Positions 1 to 5,088 of a stretch of DNA of 5,088 bases are shown one piece after another (the stretch's first letter is position 1; the number at the start of each line of letters is the position of its first letter). A model generated the notes under the pieces. It saw only the letters and a program-made list of their open reading frames with translations. It made no database searches and was not told the origin of the DNA. The DNA comes from an uncultured Flavobacteriaceae bacterium (lineage in GTDB: Bacteria; Bacteroidota; Bacteroidia; Flavobacteriales; Flavobacteriaceae), in NCBI GenBank assembly GCA_938041595.1, contig CALITN010000078.1, positions 1 to 5,088 on the forward strand, given 5' to 3'. A program made the position numbers and the translations under genes.

Positions 1-65
1 ATGAAAACAGTTTCGTAATGGTTCATAATTTGTTTTTAAGAGGGGCAAAATTAAGGTTTAACTAG
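1..65 (+). CDS. Possible C-terminal tail of an upstream gene (partial, left edge)
   Basis: The frame starting at base 3 is open from the window edge to a TAG at 63-65. It reads about 20 residues and ends GAKLRFN. A short C-terminal stretch rich in aromatic and branched residues and ending near Phe could fit the last strand of an outer-membrane beta-barrel, but that is only a guess from its composition. Nothing else in these 65 bases is recognisable, and an open stretch this short is easily chance. If it is real, its stop lies 81 bases before the start chosen for the LytTR gene, on the same strand. Confidence 0.3.
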   Translation, partial: ENSFVMVHNLFLRGAKLRFN

Positions 66-108
66 GTGCAAACCAAAAAGATTCTTTTCTTTTTGCTGTA
101 TTTTTATG

Positions 109-116
109 TAAATTTG
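109..116 (+). promoter_or_regulatory. Candidate -7 promoter box for the LytTR regulator gene
   Basis: TAAATTTG is an exact match to the Bacteroidota -7 consensus TAnnTTTG. Transcription from it would begin around 120-123 and give a leader of about 25 bases before the ATG at 147. The nearest upstream TTG (93-95) is only 13 bases away, shorter than the usual spacing of about 17-23, so the -33 element is imperfect or absent. The position supports translation starting at 147 rather than at the GTG at 66, which would lie upstream of the transcript. Confidence 0.4.
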
Positions 117-146
117 AGTTGTTACTATATTATTGCCTCTTATCCA

Positions 147-842
147 ATGCATCTCAATGGAATCCTTGTTGTCGCTAATGCAGTAGAACGCCTTAAAATT
201 GGCCAACTTTTTGCCAAAATCGAAAATACCACACTGCTGGGTGAATTTGATACTGCCGTAGGTGCCTCTGAATTTCTTACATACAATAGCGTTGATTTTA
301 TTGTTTTAAAAACAGATTTACCTATCTATGATGGTTTTGACTTTATTGAGAATCTCAAAAACAATGTAGCGATTATTCTTATCAGCAAAGAACCGACCGA
401 TGCCCTTAAAGCTTTTGAACTGGGATTAATTGACTGCCTTCCTCCTACCTTTAAACGAGATCGTTTGGAGTTAGGGCTTGATCGTATTCGAGAAAAGCAA
501 ACGATTGAACCACAGCCAACGGAAACTCATGATTCTGCTTTGGTAGTTCGCTGCAACCTGAAAAATGAGAAAATTTACCTCAAAAAGGTTTTGTGGATCG
601 AAGCCATGGGCGATTATATCCGTATTCAAACCGCTACTCGAAAATACGTGATTCTATCCACTATGAAACAATTCATGAGTCGATTGCCAGAACATCAGTT
701 TTTTCGAACTCACAAGTCCTTTATCGTCAATTTGGAGAAAATAGAACGCTATACTCCCAATGAAGTAGAAATCGCGGGAGAGCTTCTTCCTCTAAGTCGT
801 AGCCGGAAAAACGAATTCCAAACCCGTTTTTCAATCAATTAG
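147..842 (+). CDS. LytTR-family DNA-binding regulator with degenerate receiver domain
   Basis: A 231-aa cytoplasmic transcription regulator with the two-domain layout of LytR/AlgR-type response regulators. Residues 1-105 follow the receiver fold: DFIVLKTDLPIYDGFDFI at 50-67 and ALKAFELGLIDCLPPTF at 86-102. Residues ~131-229 are a LytTR DNA-binding domain, with LWIEAMGDYIRI at 149-160 and FFRTHKSFIVNLEKIE at 185-200. The usual signalling residues are replaced: the acidic pair is V9-A10, the phosphoacceptor Asp is K55 and the conserved Lys is P100; only Ser80 remains. Phosphorylation-independent control is therefore likely (inference). The ATG at 147 was chosen because the receiver fold begins right there and a -7 box lies at 109-116. 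A GTG at 66 would add 27 residues of hydrophobic, T-rich translation. No histidine kinase gene lies nearby. The stop overlaps the priA stop on the other strand. The domain assignment is firm, the target genes unknown. Confidence 0.9.
   Translation: MHLNGILVVANAVERLKIGQLFAKIENTTLLGEFDTAVGASEFLTYNSVDFIVLKTDLPIYDGFDFIENLKNNVAIILISKEPTDALKAFELGLIDCLPPTFKRDRLELGLDRIREKQTIEPQPTETHDSALVVRCNLKNEKIYLKKVLWIEAMGDYIRIQTATRKYVILSTMKQFMSRLPEHQFFRTHKSFIVNLEKIERYTPNEVEIAGELLPLSRSRKNEFQTRFSIN
806..832. terminator. Inverted repeat at the lytTR/priA junction, possible bidirectional terminator
   Basis: GAAAAACG (806-813) and CGTTTTTC (825-832) are perfect 8-base inverted repeats around an 11-base loop. They lie in the last codons of the LytTR gene and begin 6 bases past the priA stop codon on the minus strand. 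The two convergent genes overlap and leave no intergenic room, so a terminator would have to sit inside coding sequence. Against this, the stem is A/T-rich and weak, and no separate U-tract follows it on either strand. A repeat of this size is expected about once by chance in 5 kb. Confidence 0.22.
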
Positions 843-3286
843 TAGGGATCTACATCTATATTGACTCGTGTTGCGCGATACACTCCAATGGCTTCAAAAC
901 TTTTTTGGGTTTTTAGAAGTAGTTCTTTGATGTTTTTTCGATCCCTTGGTGTGGGTATTTTGATCAGTATTTGCTGCAAATATTGATTTTGAATTCGACT
1001 GACCAGTGGAGCGACAGGACCTAAAACTGGAGCAGCATAAGACTGTCGAATCACATTGGCAAACCATTCGGCAGCTTTTTCCACAAGCTCGTGGTTGCGA
1101 TGCTTAAAGGTAATGCGTACCAAGCGACCATAAGGGGGGTACTGTAAGCTTTTTCGTTCTTTCATCTCACGAGTACAAAACGCAGCAAGGGTTTGGTTTT
1201 GTATATGCTTTAAGACTGTTTGCTCTGGATTGTAGGTTTGGATTAAAACACGGCCTTTAACAGCGCTCCTCCCGGCTCTTCCAGCAACTTGACTCAGCAT
1301 CTGCACACTGCGTTCATGGGCTCGAAAGTCGGGGTAATTAATCAACTGATCGGCATTGATCACACCCACCAACTGCACTTTCTGAAAGTCAAGTCCCTTG
1401 ACCACCATTTGAGTACCCACTAAAATCTGTATGGATCCACTAGAAAAAGCATTTAATATCTTGTCAAAATCATGCTTTCCTCGTGTGCTATCCCAATCCA
1501 TACGGCCGATAGACACCTTTGGAAAAAGTTCTTCTAATACACTTTCAATTTGTTGCGTTCCAGTTCCTTTATCTGTCAAATGAGGTGTGCTACAGACATG
1601 ACATTCCTGAGGCTTTGGAATGTGATAGCCGCAATAGTGACATTGTAAACGATGATTGTATTGATGATAGGTCAACGATACATCACACTGCGTACACTGG
1701 GGGATATGTCCACAACTTAGACATTCTAAAATGGGTGAATAGCCCCTACGATTGTGAAATAAAATGATTTGCTGTTGGTTTGCCAAAGTCGCTTGTATGG
1801 CTTCGATTAGGGATTGAGAAAACATTTCCTTCATCTGCTTTTTGCGATACGCTTCCTTGAGATCCACCAATTCAATATCGGGGAGTTGCGCCTCACCATA
1901 GCGTTCGGTTAGGGATACATAACCGTATTTGCCTTGTTCTACCTGAAAGCGCGTTTCCAAACTTGGGGTTGCTGAGCCTAATAAAACACGAGCCTTAAAA
2001 GACTGTGCCATTACGATGGCAACGTCCCGTGCTTGATAGCGTGGAGCCGGATCGAATTGTTTATAGGAGTTTTCATGTTCTTCATCTACCACAATCAGTC
2101 CAAGCTTTTGAAACGGCAAAAAGAGAGCGGAACGTGCGCCAATAATCAATTGCGCCTTGCGATCCCCTTTTAACACATGCTGCCATACTTCAGCCCTTTC
2201 TTGAGGATTGAATTTGGAATGATACACAGCCAAACGATCTGGGAATTGTGCCTTGAGACGTGTAACGATCTGTGTGGTTAGGGAAATTTCTGGCAGCAAA
2301 TACAAAACCTGTTGCCCCGTCTCCATACAGGCGGCTATTTGCTGGCTATAAATGGCAGTTTTTCCAGAACCTGTAATACCTTCTAACAATACCACTGGTT
2401 TCTCCTCAAATTTCATTGAAAGGACATCCATAGCCTTTTGCTGGGCAGGAGTCAAACAGATTTCAGTAGCCCCGTCTACTGACGCTGTTACCAAACGATC
2501 TACTTGAATTTCCCGTGTTTCTAGAATTTCTTTTTTAACCAGTTGATGAACAACACTCGCAGCAGCCTCCCATCGTTTTCGCAAAGGCAGCTCCGGAACC
2601 CATGCACCGTCTTGACTTTCTGAAAGATACCCCAACAAAAGTGCCTCTTGTTTAGGTGCATTTTTAACCTTTTCAAAAACCATTTCTAAAGCCCCTTCCT
2701 TCAATAGAGTCGGAAGCAATCGAAGTTGTTTCTCTTTTTTGGGTTTATAAGCATCCTTGAGCAATTGCTGCTGAAAAATATACTGGCCGGCCAACAACCC
2801 CCCTATACATTTGGCTACTGTTTTTTTCCCTGTAATCGCGATCACATCGTTAAAAGTCAAGGGGGTCTTTTCAAGAGCTTCTAAGAGAAGGTGCTCCTCA
2901 TCCGACAGAGAAGCCCAATCAATAATTGCAGATTCATTGCGTTCTAAAATCGTTTCACTTTCCAACAAATACAGTGAGGGAAGTGCTGCTTTCATAATAG
3001 GCCCAAGAGGGCAGAGATAATACGATGACATCCATTTCCACAACTCTAATTGTTGAGGGGTGACACTTGCTTTTTTGTCCAGCACCATCTCCATAGACTT
3101 GACTTCATAGGTGGCCGGAGCTTGGGGATGGACTTCAAGAACAATCCCAGTATAAAATTTTGATTTCCCGAAAGGAACCACAACACGTTTTCCAACTTGA
3201 ACCTCCGAGGTAAATTCTCTAGGAATACTGTAGGTAAAAGATTTGGGTAAAGGCAGGGGTAAGATTACATCGGCATATAACTCCAT
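839..3286 (-). CDS. priA: Primosomal protein N' (replication restart helicase PriA)
   Basis: An 815-aa, apparently full-length PriA, the superfamily 2 ATP-dependent 3'-5' DNA helicase that recognises stalled or repaired forks and starts reloading of the replicative helicase. In order: an N-terminal 3'-DNA-binding domain (MELYADVILPLPL, with VGKRVVVPFG at 31-40); a winged-helix region to about residue 265; Walker A GITGSGKT at 303-310; Walker B DEEH at 401-404; motif III GSATPS at 437-442; eight zinc-binding cysteines C522, C525, C531, C534, C549, C552, C562 and C565, inserted in the second helicase lobe; motif V GTQMVVKGLDF at 624-634; motif VI QVAGRAGR at 666-673; and a C-terminal domain with YPPYGRLVRI from 716, ending VDPY. 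No key residue is missing. The ATG begins the conserved N-terminus directly and has no Shine-Dalgarno sequence. It lies 8 bases after the yihY-type stop, so the two are probably co-transcribed. Confidence 0.98.
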   Translation of the reverse strand: MELYADVILPLPLPKSFTYSIPREFTSEVQVGKRVVVPFGKSKFYTGIVLEVHPQAPATYEVKSMEMVLDKKASVTPQQLELWKWMSSYYLCPLGPIMKAALPSLYLLESETILERNESAIIDWASLSDEEHLLLEALEKTPLTFNDVIAITGKKTVAKCIGGLLAGQYIFQQQLLKDAYKPKKEKQLRLLPTLLKEGALEMVFEKVKNAPKQEALLLGYLSESQDGAWVPELPLRKRWEAAASVVHQLVKKEILETREIQVDRLVTASVDGATEICLTPAQQKAMDVLSMKFEEKPVVLLEGITGSGKTAIYSQQIAACMETGQQVLYLLPEISLTTQIVTRLKAQFPDRLAVYHSKFNPQERAEVWQHVLKGDRKAQLIIGARSALFLPFQKLGLIVVDEEHENSYKQFDPAPRYQARDVAIVMAQSFKARVLLGSATPSLETRFQVEQGKYGYVSLTERYGEAQLPDIELVDLKEAYRKKQMKEMFSQSLIEAIQATLANQQQIILFHNRRGYSPILECLSCGHIPQCTQCDVSLTYHQYNHRLQCHYCGYHIPKPQECHVCSTPHLTDKGTGTQQIESVLEELFPKVSIGRMDWDSTRGKHDFDKILNAFSSGSIQILVGTQMVVKGLDFQKVQLVGVINADQLINYPDFRAHERSVQMLSQVAGRAGRSAVKGRVLIQTYNPEQTVLKHIQNQTLAAFCTREMKERKSLQYPPYGRLVRITFKHRNHELVEKAAEWFANVIRQSYAAPVLGPVAPLVSRIQNQYLQQILIKIPTPRDRKNIKELLLKTQKSFEAIGVYRATRVNIDVDPY

Positions 3287-3294
3287 AATGAAAT

Positions 3295-4209
3295 CTATTG
3301 ACCTGTATTGGGAGAATATTTAAGTCGCGTAAGAGTGGCGTTGAGTTCAAAACCAAGCAACAAAATGTTTGCATTGAGCCAAATATAAAGGAGGAAGATT
3401 AATAGAGCTCCGATAGAACCATACAATTGATTATAATTGGCAAAATTATCAATATAAATTCCGAAAATATAGGTGGTTGCAATGAACAAAAGCGTGGTCA
3501 TCAACGCTCCTGGAGAAAAAAACCGAGCCACTCTTCCCTCTATAGTTCCAAAATAATAGAGCAAAGCCACCGAGATGTAAGCCATGAGAACAAAGAAAAA
3601 AAGTTGAGCCATACGGATCCAGTTGATCGTATCTTGAATTAAAGCCGGAAGGTTCCGAAGCACGTAAATTTCTACTAAAATAAAAATCGCCACAGTGATC
3701 AGTAGTGTAAGTGCTAAAAGAACTGCTACGCCCATAGCATAGAGATATTGCTGGAAAATACTTCGGGACTTATCAACATGATAGGAATCTTCAAAATTCG
3801 TAAAGATCGAACTCACACCATTGGCTGTAAGAAAAACAGAGAGCAAGAAAACAGATGAAAGCAATCCCCCACGGGGTTTGCTTTTGATGTCTTGAAAAAT
3901 GTCAGTAAAAAATGATTGAATTTCCAATGGAAGAAGTAATTCGATAAATTCTAATAGAATCACATCGAAATTATCAATCGGGATAAAGGGAATCAGATTT
4001 AATACAAATAGTAAAAAAGGAAATAAGGCCATAAAGAAGCTAAAGGCAATACTACCGGCTCGGGAGGTCAGCGTGCCTTCCACCACTCCAATCACATACA
4101 TTTCGATCAAATCGTACAGCGAAAACCCCTTAAAACCAGGTAACTTAATTGCATCCAACAGATGGATGATTTTCTTTAGAATGGGTATGCTGCGAACCGT
4201 TTTGGACAC
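3295..4209 (-). CDS. YihY/virulence factor BrkB family inner-membrane protein
   Basis: A 304-aa polytopic inner-membrane protein when started at the GTG at 4209-4207. About six hydrophobic segments are visible, near residues 52-77, 115-130, 155-182, 201-221, 233-252 and 262-288. The family signature is the last one, with YNQLYGSIGALLIF from 259 followed by YIWLNANILLLGFELNA. KLPGFKGFSLYDLIEMY at 22-38 is the short cytoplasmic segment before the first membrane span. The biochemical role of the family is not settled; the old label 'ribonuclease BN' came from a mistaken assignment and should not be used. An in-frame ATG at 4269 would add 20 residues (MGIFPCISNCLIF...) that do not resemble the family's N-terminus. 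A -7 box at 4237-4230 falls inside that extension, so GTG is preferred. The stop lies 8 bases before priA, which suggests one leftward operon; a functional link to replication restart is not implied. Confidence 0.92.
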   Translation of the reverse strand: MSKTVRSIPILKKIIHLLDAIKLPGFKGFSLYDLIEMYVIGVVEGTLTSRAGSIAFSFFMALFPFLLFVLNLIPFIPIDNFDVILLEFIELLLPLEIQSFFTDIFQDIKSKPRGGLLSSVFLLSVFLTANGVSSIFTNFEDSYHVDKSRSIFQQYLYAMGVAVLLALTLLITVAIFILVEIYVLRNLPALIQDTINWIRMAQLFFFVLMAYISVALLYYFGTIEGRVARFFSPGALMTTLLFIATTYIFGIYIDNFANYNQLYGSIGALLIFLLYIWLNANILLLGFELNATLTRLKYSPNTGQ

Positions 4210-4229
4210 CTTGATTGGGTATGGTTCAT

Positions 4230-4237
4230 CAAATATA
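4230..4237 (-). promoter_or_regulatory. Candidate -7 promoter box for the yihY-type gene and priA
   Basis: On the minus strand this reads TATATTTG, an exact match to the Bacteroidota -7 consensus TAnnTTTG. Transcription would start around 4223-4226, giving a leader of roughly 15 bases before the GTG at 4209. No TTG is found at the expected -33 distance (about 4257-4261); the GC-rich dyad at 4255-4267 lies there instead. It is the only good match in the divergent region for the leftward operon. Confidence 0.4.
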
Positions 4238-4254
4238 AGACAATTCGAAATGCA

Positions 4255-4267
4255 GGGGAATATCCCC
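4255..4267. promoter_or_regulatory. GC-rich dyad between divergent promoters, possible operator
   Basis: GGGGA-ATA-TCCCC has perfect 5-base arms around a 3-base centre and stands out in the AT-rich divergent region. It covers the places where the -33 elements of both facing promoter candidates would be expected (about 4257-4261 for the leftward one, 4254-4258 for the rightward one), and both lack a TTG there. One protein bound here could thus affect both transcripts. The arms are short and only one copy is seen, so chance is a fair alternative. Confidence 0.25.
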
Positions 4268-4276
4268 ATGGATTAT

Positions 4277-4284
4277 TACTTTTG
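4277..4284 (+). promoter_or_regulatory. Candidate -7 promoter box for rlmH-rdgB
   Basis: TACTTTTG matches TAnnTTTG exactly and ends 4 bases before the rlmH ATG at 4289. Transcription from it would begin at or within a base or two of the start codon, which would make the message leaderless. No -33 TTG is present at about 4254-4258. Either the transcript is leaderless, or this match is chance and the true promoter lies further left, inside or beyond the start of the yihY-type gene. Confidence 0.28.
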
Positions 4285-4288
4285 TAGC

Positions 4289-4762
4289 ATGCACATTCAC
4301 CTTTGTTGTATCGGAAAAACGGACAATGCCTCACTTCGAGACCTGATTGACACCTATTCAAAACGTTTGCCGCACTATACTAAGTTCAGTTGGGATATTT
4401 TACCCGATCTAAAAAACCGGAAAAGTCTTAGCGTTGCTCAACAAAAGGAAAAAGAAGGTCAGTGTTTTCTCAACCACATTCCCCCCAAAGAAACGGTTGT
4501 TTTGCTTGATGAAAAAGGAAAAACAATGGGGTCCGTAGCTTTTGCTACATACCTTCAAAAGAAACAAGTTTCCGGGGTTAAAAAAGTATGGTTTTTGATT
4601 GGTGGTCCCTACGGCTTCTCTAGTGATATGTATGATCGAGCAACCCAAAAAATAGCCTTTTCCGCCATGACCTTTTCCCATCAAATGATTCGCTTATTAT
4701 TGGTAGAACAATTATACCGCGCCTTTACTATTCTAAACAACGAACCCTACCACCACCGCTGA
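4289..4762 (+). CDS. rlmH: 23S rRNA (pseudouridine1915-N3)-methyltransferase RlmH
   Basis: A 157-aa SPOUT-class methyltransferase that uses S-adenosylmethionine to N3-methylate pseudouridine 1915 in helix 69 of 23S rRNA; in studied bacteria it acts on the assembled 70S ribosome as a homodimer. The short N-terminal strand with IGKTDN at 8-13 is followed by AQQKEKEG at 50-57, LLDEKGK at 72-78, the SAM-binding trefoil-knot loop IGGPYGF at 104-110, and the conserved end MTFSHQMIRLLLVEQLYRAF from 127 then NEPYHHR. The length matches the family (155 aa in E. coli). The start at 4289 fits the family N-terminus exactly; earlier in-frame codons run antisense through the yihY-type gene and are not credible. 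There is no Shine-Dalgarno sequence. Its stop shares one base with the rdgB start, so translation of the two is probably coupled. Confidence 0.97.
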   Translation: MHIHLCCIGKTDNASLRDLIDTYSKRLPHYTKFSWDILPDLKNRKSLSVAQQKEKEGQCFLNHIPPKETVVLLDEKGKTMGSVAFATYLQKKQVSGVKKVWFLIGGPYGFSSDMYDRATQKIAFSAMTFSHQMIRLLLVEQLYRAFTILNNEPYHHR

Positions 4763-5088
4763 TGTCTTATCCCTTGTTATTCGCCACCCACAATGCCCAC
4801 AAAGTGGAAGAAATCAAAAAATTTGCACCTTCTGAGTTTCATATTAGTAGCTTGGCCGACAAAGGCTGGACAACCCCTATTGAAGAAACGGGGCAAACCC
4901 TTGAAGCCAATGCATGGATCAAAACCCACACTCTTGTGGATGCATGGAAAGGGAATTGCTTTGCTGATGATAGTGGATTGGAGATCGTAGCTTTGGATGG
5001 CCAACCAGGGGTTTTTTCGGCGCGCTTCGCTGGAGAACCAGTCGATGCCAATAGAAATATGGACAAAGTACTCCGCCTGATGGCAAAT
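4762..5088 (+). CDS. rdgB: Non-canonical purine NTP pyrophosphatase, RdgB/HAM1 family (partial, right edge)
   Basis: The first 109 residues of a protein usually about 190-200 aa long, cut by the window end with no stop. The family hydrolyses ITP, dITP and XTP to the monophosphate and pyrophosphate in the cytoplasm, keeping deaminated purines out of DNA and RNA. Visible motifs are the N-terminal nucleotide-binding FATHNAHKVEEI at 7-18, EETGQTLEANAWIK at 41-54 with a likely metal-binding Glu, FADDSGLEI at 67-75 holding the Asp pair that includes the general base, and PGVFSARFAG at 82-91. No key residue is missing in the part seen. The ATG overlaps the rlmH stop as TGATG, and the motif order begins right after it. 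It is probably transcribed with rlmH; there is no room for a promoter of its own between them. Confidence 0.95.
   Translation, partial: MSYPLLFATHNAHKVEEIKKFAPSEFHISSLADKGWTTPIEETGQTLEANAWIKTHTLVDAWKGNCFADDSGLEIVALDGQPGVFSARFAGEPVDANRNMDKVLRLMAN

Noticed and set aside
74..95. Hairpin CAAAAAG/CTTTTTG with an 8-base loop, considered as a terminator for an upstream gene.
   Set aside because: The stem is nearly all A-T, no U-run follows it, and homopolymer-rich DNA gives such pairings readily.
66..146. A hydrophobic N-terminal leader (MQTKKILFFLLYFYV...) that would make the LytTR regulator membrane-anchored.
   Set aside because: It is what T-rich intergenic DNA gives on translation. The receiver fold starts at the ATG at 147, and a -7 promoter box lies within the stretch.
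1519..1767. An 82-residue + strand open frame.
   Set aside because: It is antisense to the zinc-binding region and adjoining helicase lobe of priA, with no recognisable motif; the Cys and His codons there belong to priA on the other strand.
2811..3020. A 69-residue + strand open frame.
   Set aside because: It lies wholly antisense within the priA N-terminal half, with no protein-family features.
3295..4209. Naming the membrane protein 'ribonuclease BN'.
   Set aside because: This is a historical mis-assignment. The protein is a six-span membrane protein with no nuclease motif, and RNase BN activity belongs to the unrelated RNase Z family.
4073..4288. A 72-residue N-terminal extension of RlmH in the same open frame.
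   Set aside because: It runs antisense through the start of the yihY-type gene, and RlmH from 4289 already has the full family length and N-terminus.
4409..4684. A 91-residue minus-strand open frame with a Gly/Phe-rich sequence.
   Set aside because: It is antisense to well-supported rlmH and has low-complexity, non-protein-like content.
4777..5066. Two overlapping 75-residue minus-strand open frames and one 65-residue + strand frame.
   Set aside because: All are out-of-frame shadows of rdgB, whose motifs are clear in the frame beginning at 4762.
1..5088. Search for a defence system, toxin-antitoxin pair, CRISPR array, insertion sequence or structured RNA.
   Set aside because: Conserved housekeeping genes fill the window nearly end to end. 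The only non-coding stretches are about 80 bases each, with no direct repeats, transposase remnants or riboswitch-like structure.

Overview
This window looks like ordinary chromosomal DNA from a member of the Bacteroidota, probably in or near Flavobacteriia; I cannot place it more finely. The evidence is a 157-aa RlmH ending NEPYHHR, a PriA with the GTQMVVKGLDF form of helicase motif V, a LytTR regulator beside priA, no recognisable Shine-Dalgarno sequences, and several boxes matching the Bacteroidota -7 promoter consensus TAnnTTTG. The DNA is moderately AT-rich and dense with genes. I see no rRNA, tRNA, CRISPR array, insertion sequence, phage gene or defence gene.

Layout from left to right. 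Bases 1-65 may hold the last codons of an upstream + strand gene. Next is a + strand LytTR-domain regulator whose receiver domain has lost its phosphorylation residues (147-842). It meets priA (839-3286, - strand) tail to tail with a 4-base overlap. Eight bases upstream of priA is the end of a YihY/BrkB-type inner-membrane protein gene (3295-4209, - strand), so the two probably form an operon reading leftward. A short divergent control region (4210-4288) separates it from a rightward pair: rlmH (4289-4762, 23S rRNA pseudouridine methyltransferase) and rdgB (from 4762, an ITP/XTP pyrophosphatase that cleans the nucleotide pool). rlmH and rdgB overlap by one base, and rdgB runs off the right edge.

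The genes are mostly housekeeping: replication restart (PriA), ribosome maturation (RlmH) and nucleotide-pool sanitation (RdgB), plus a conserved membrane protein of unsettled function and one regulator. The points most worth a second look are the pseudo-receiver of the LytTR protein, the compact divergent promoter region with a GC-rich dyad between two facing -7 boxes, a possibly leaderless rlmH transcript, and an inverted repeat just after the priA stop that could act as a terminator. I found no convincing new biological system here.
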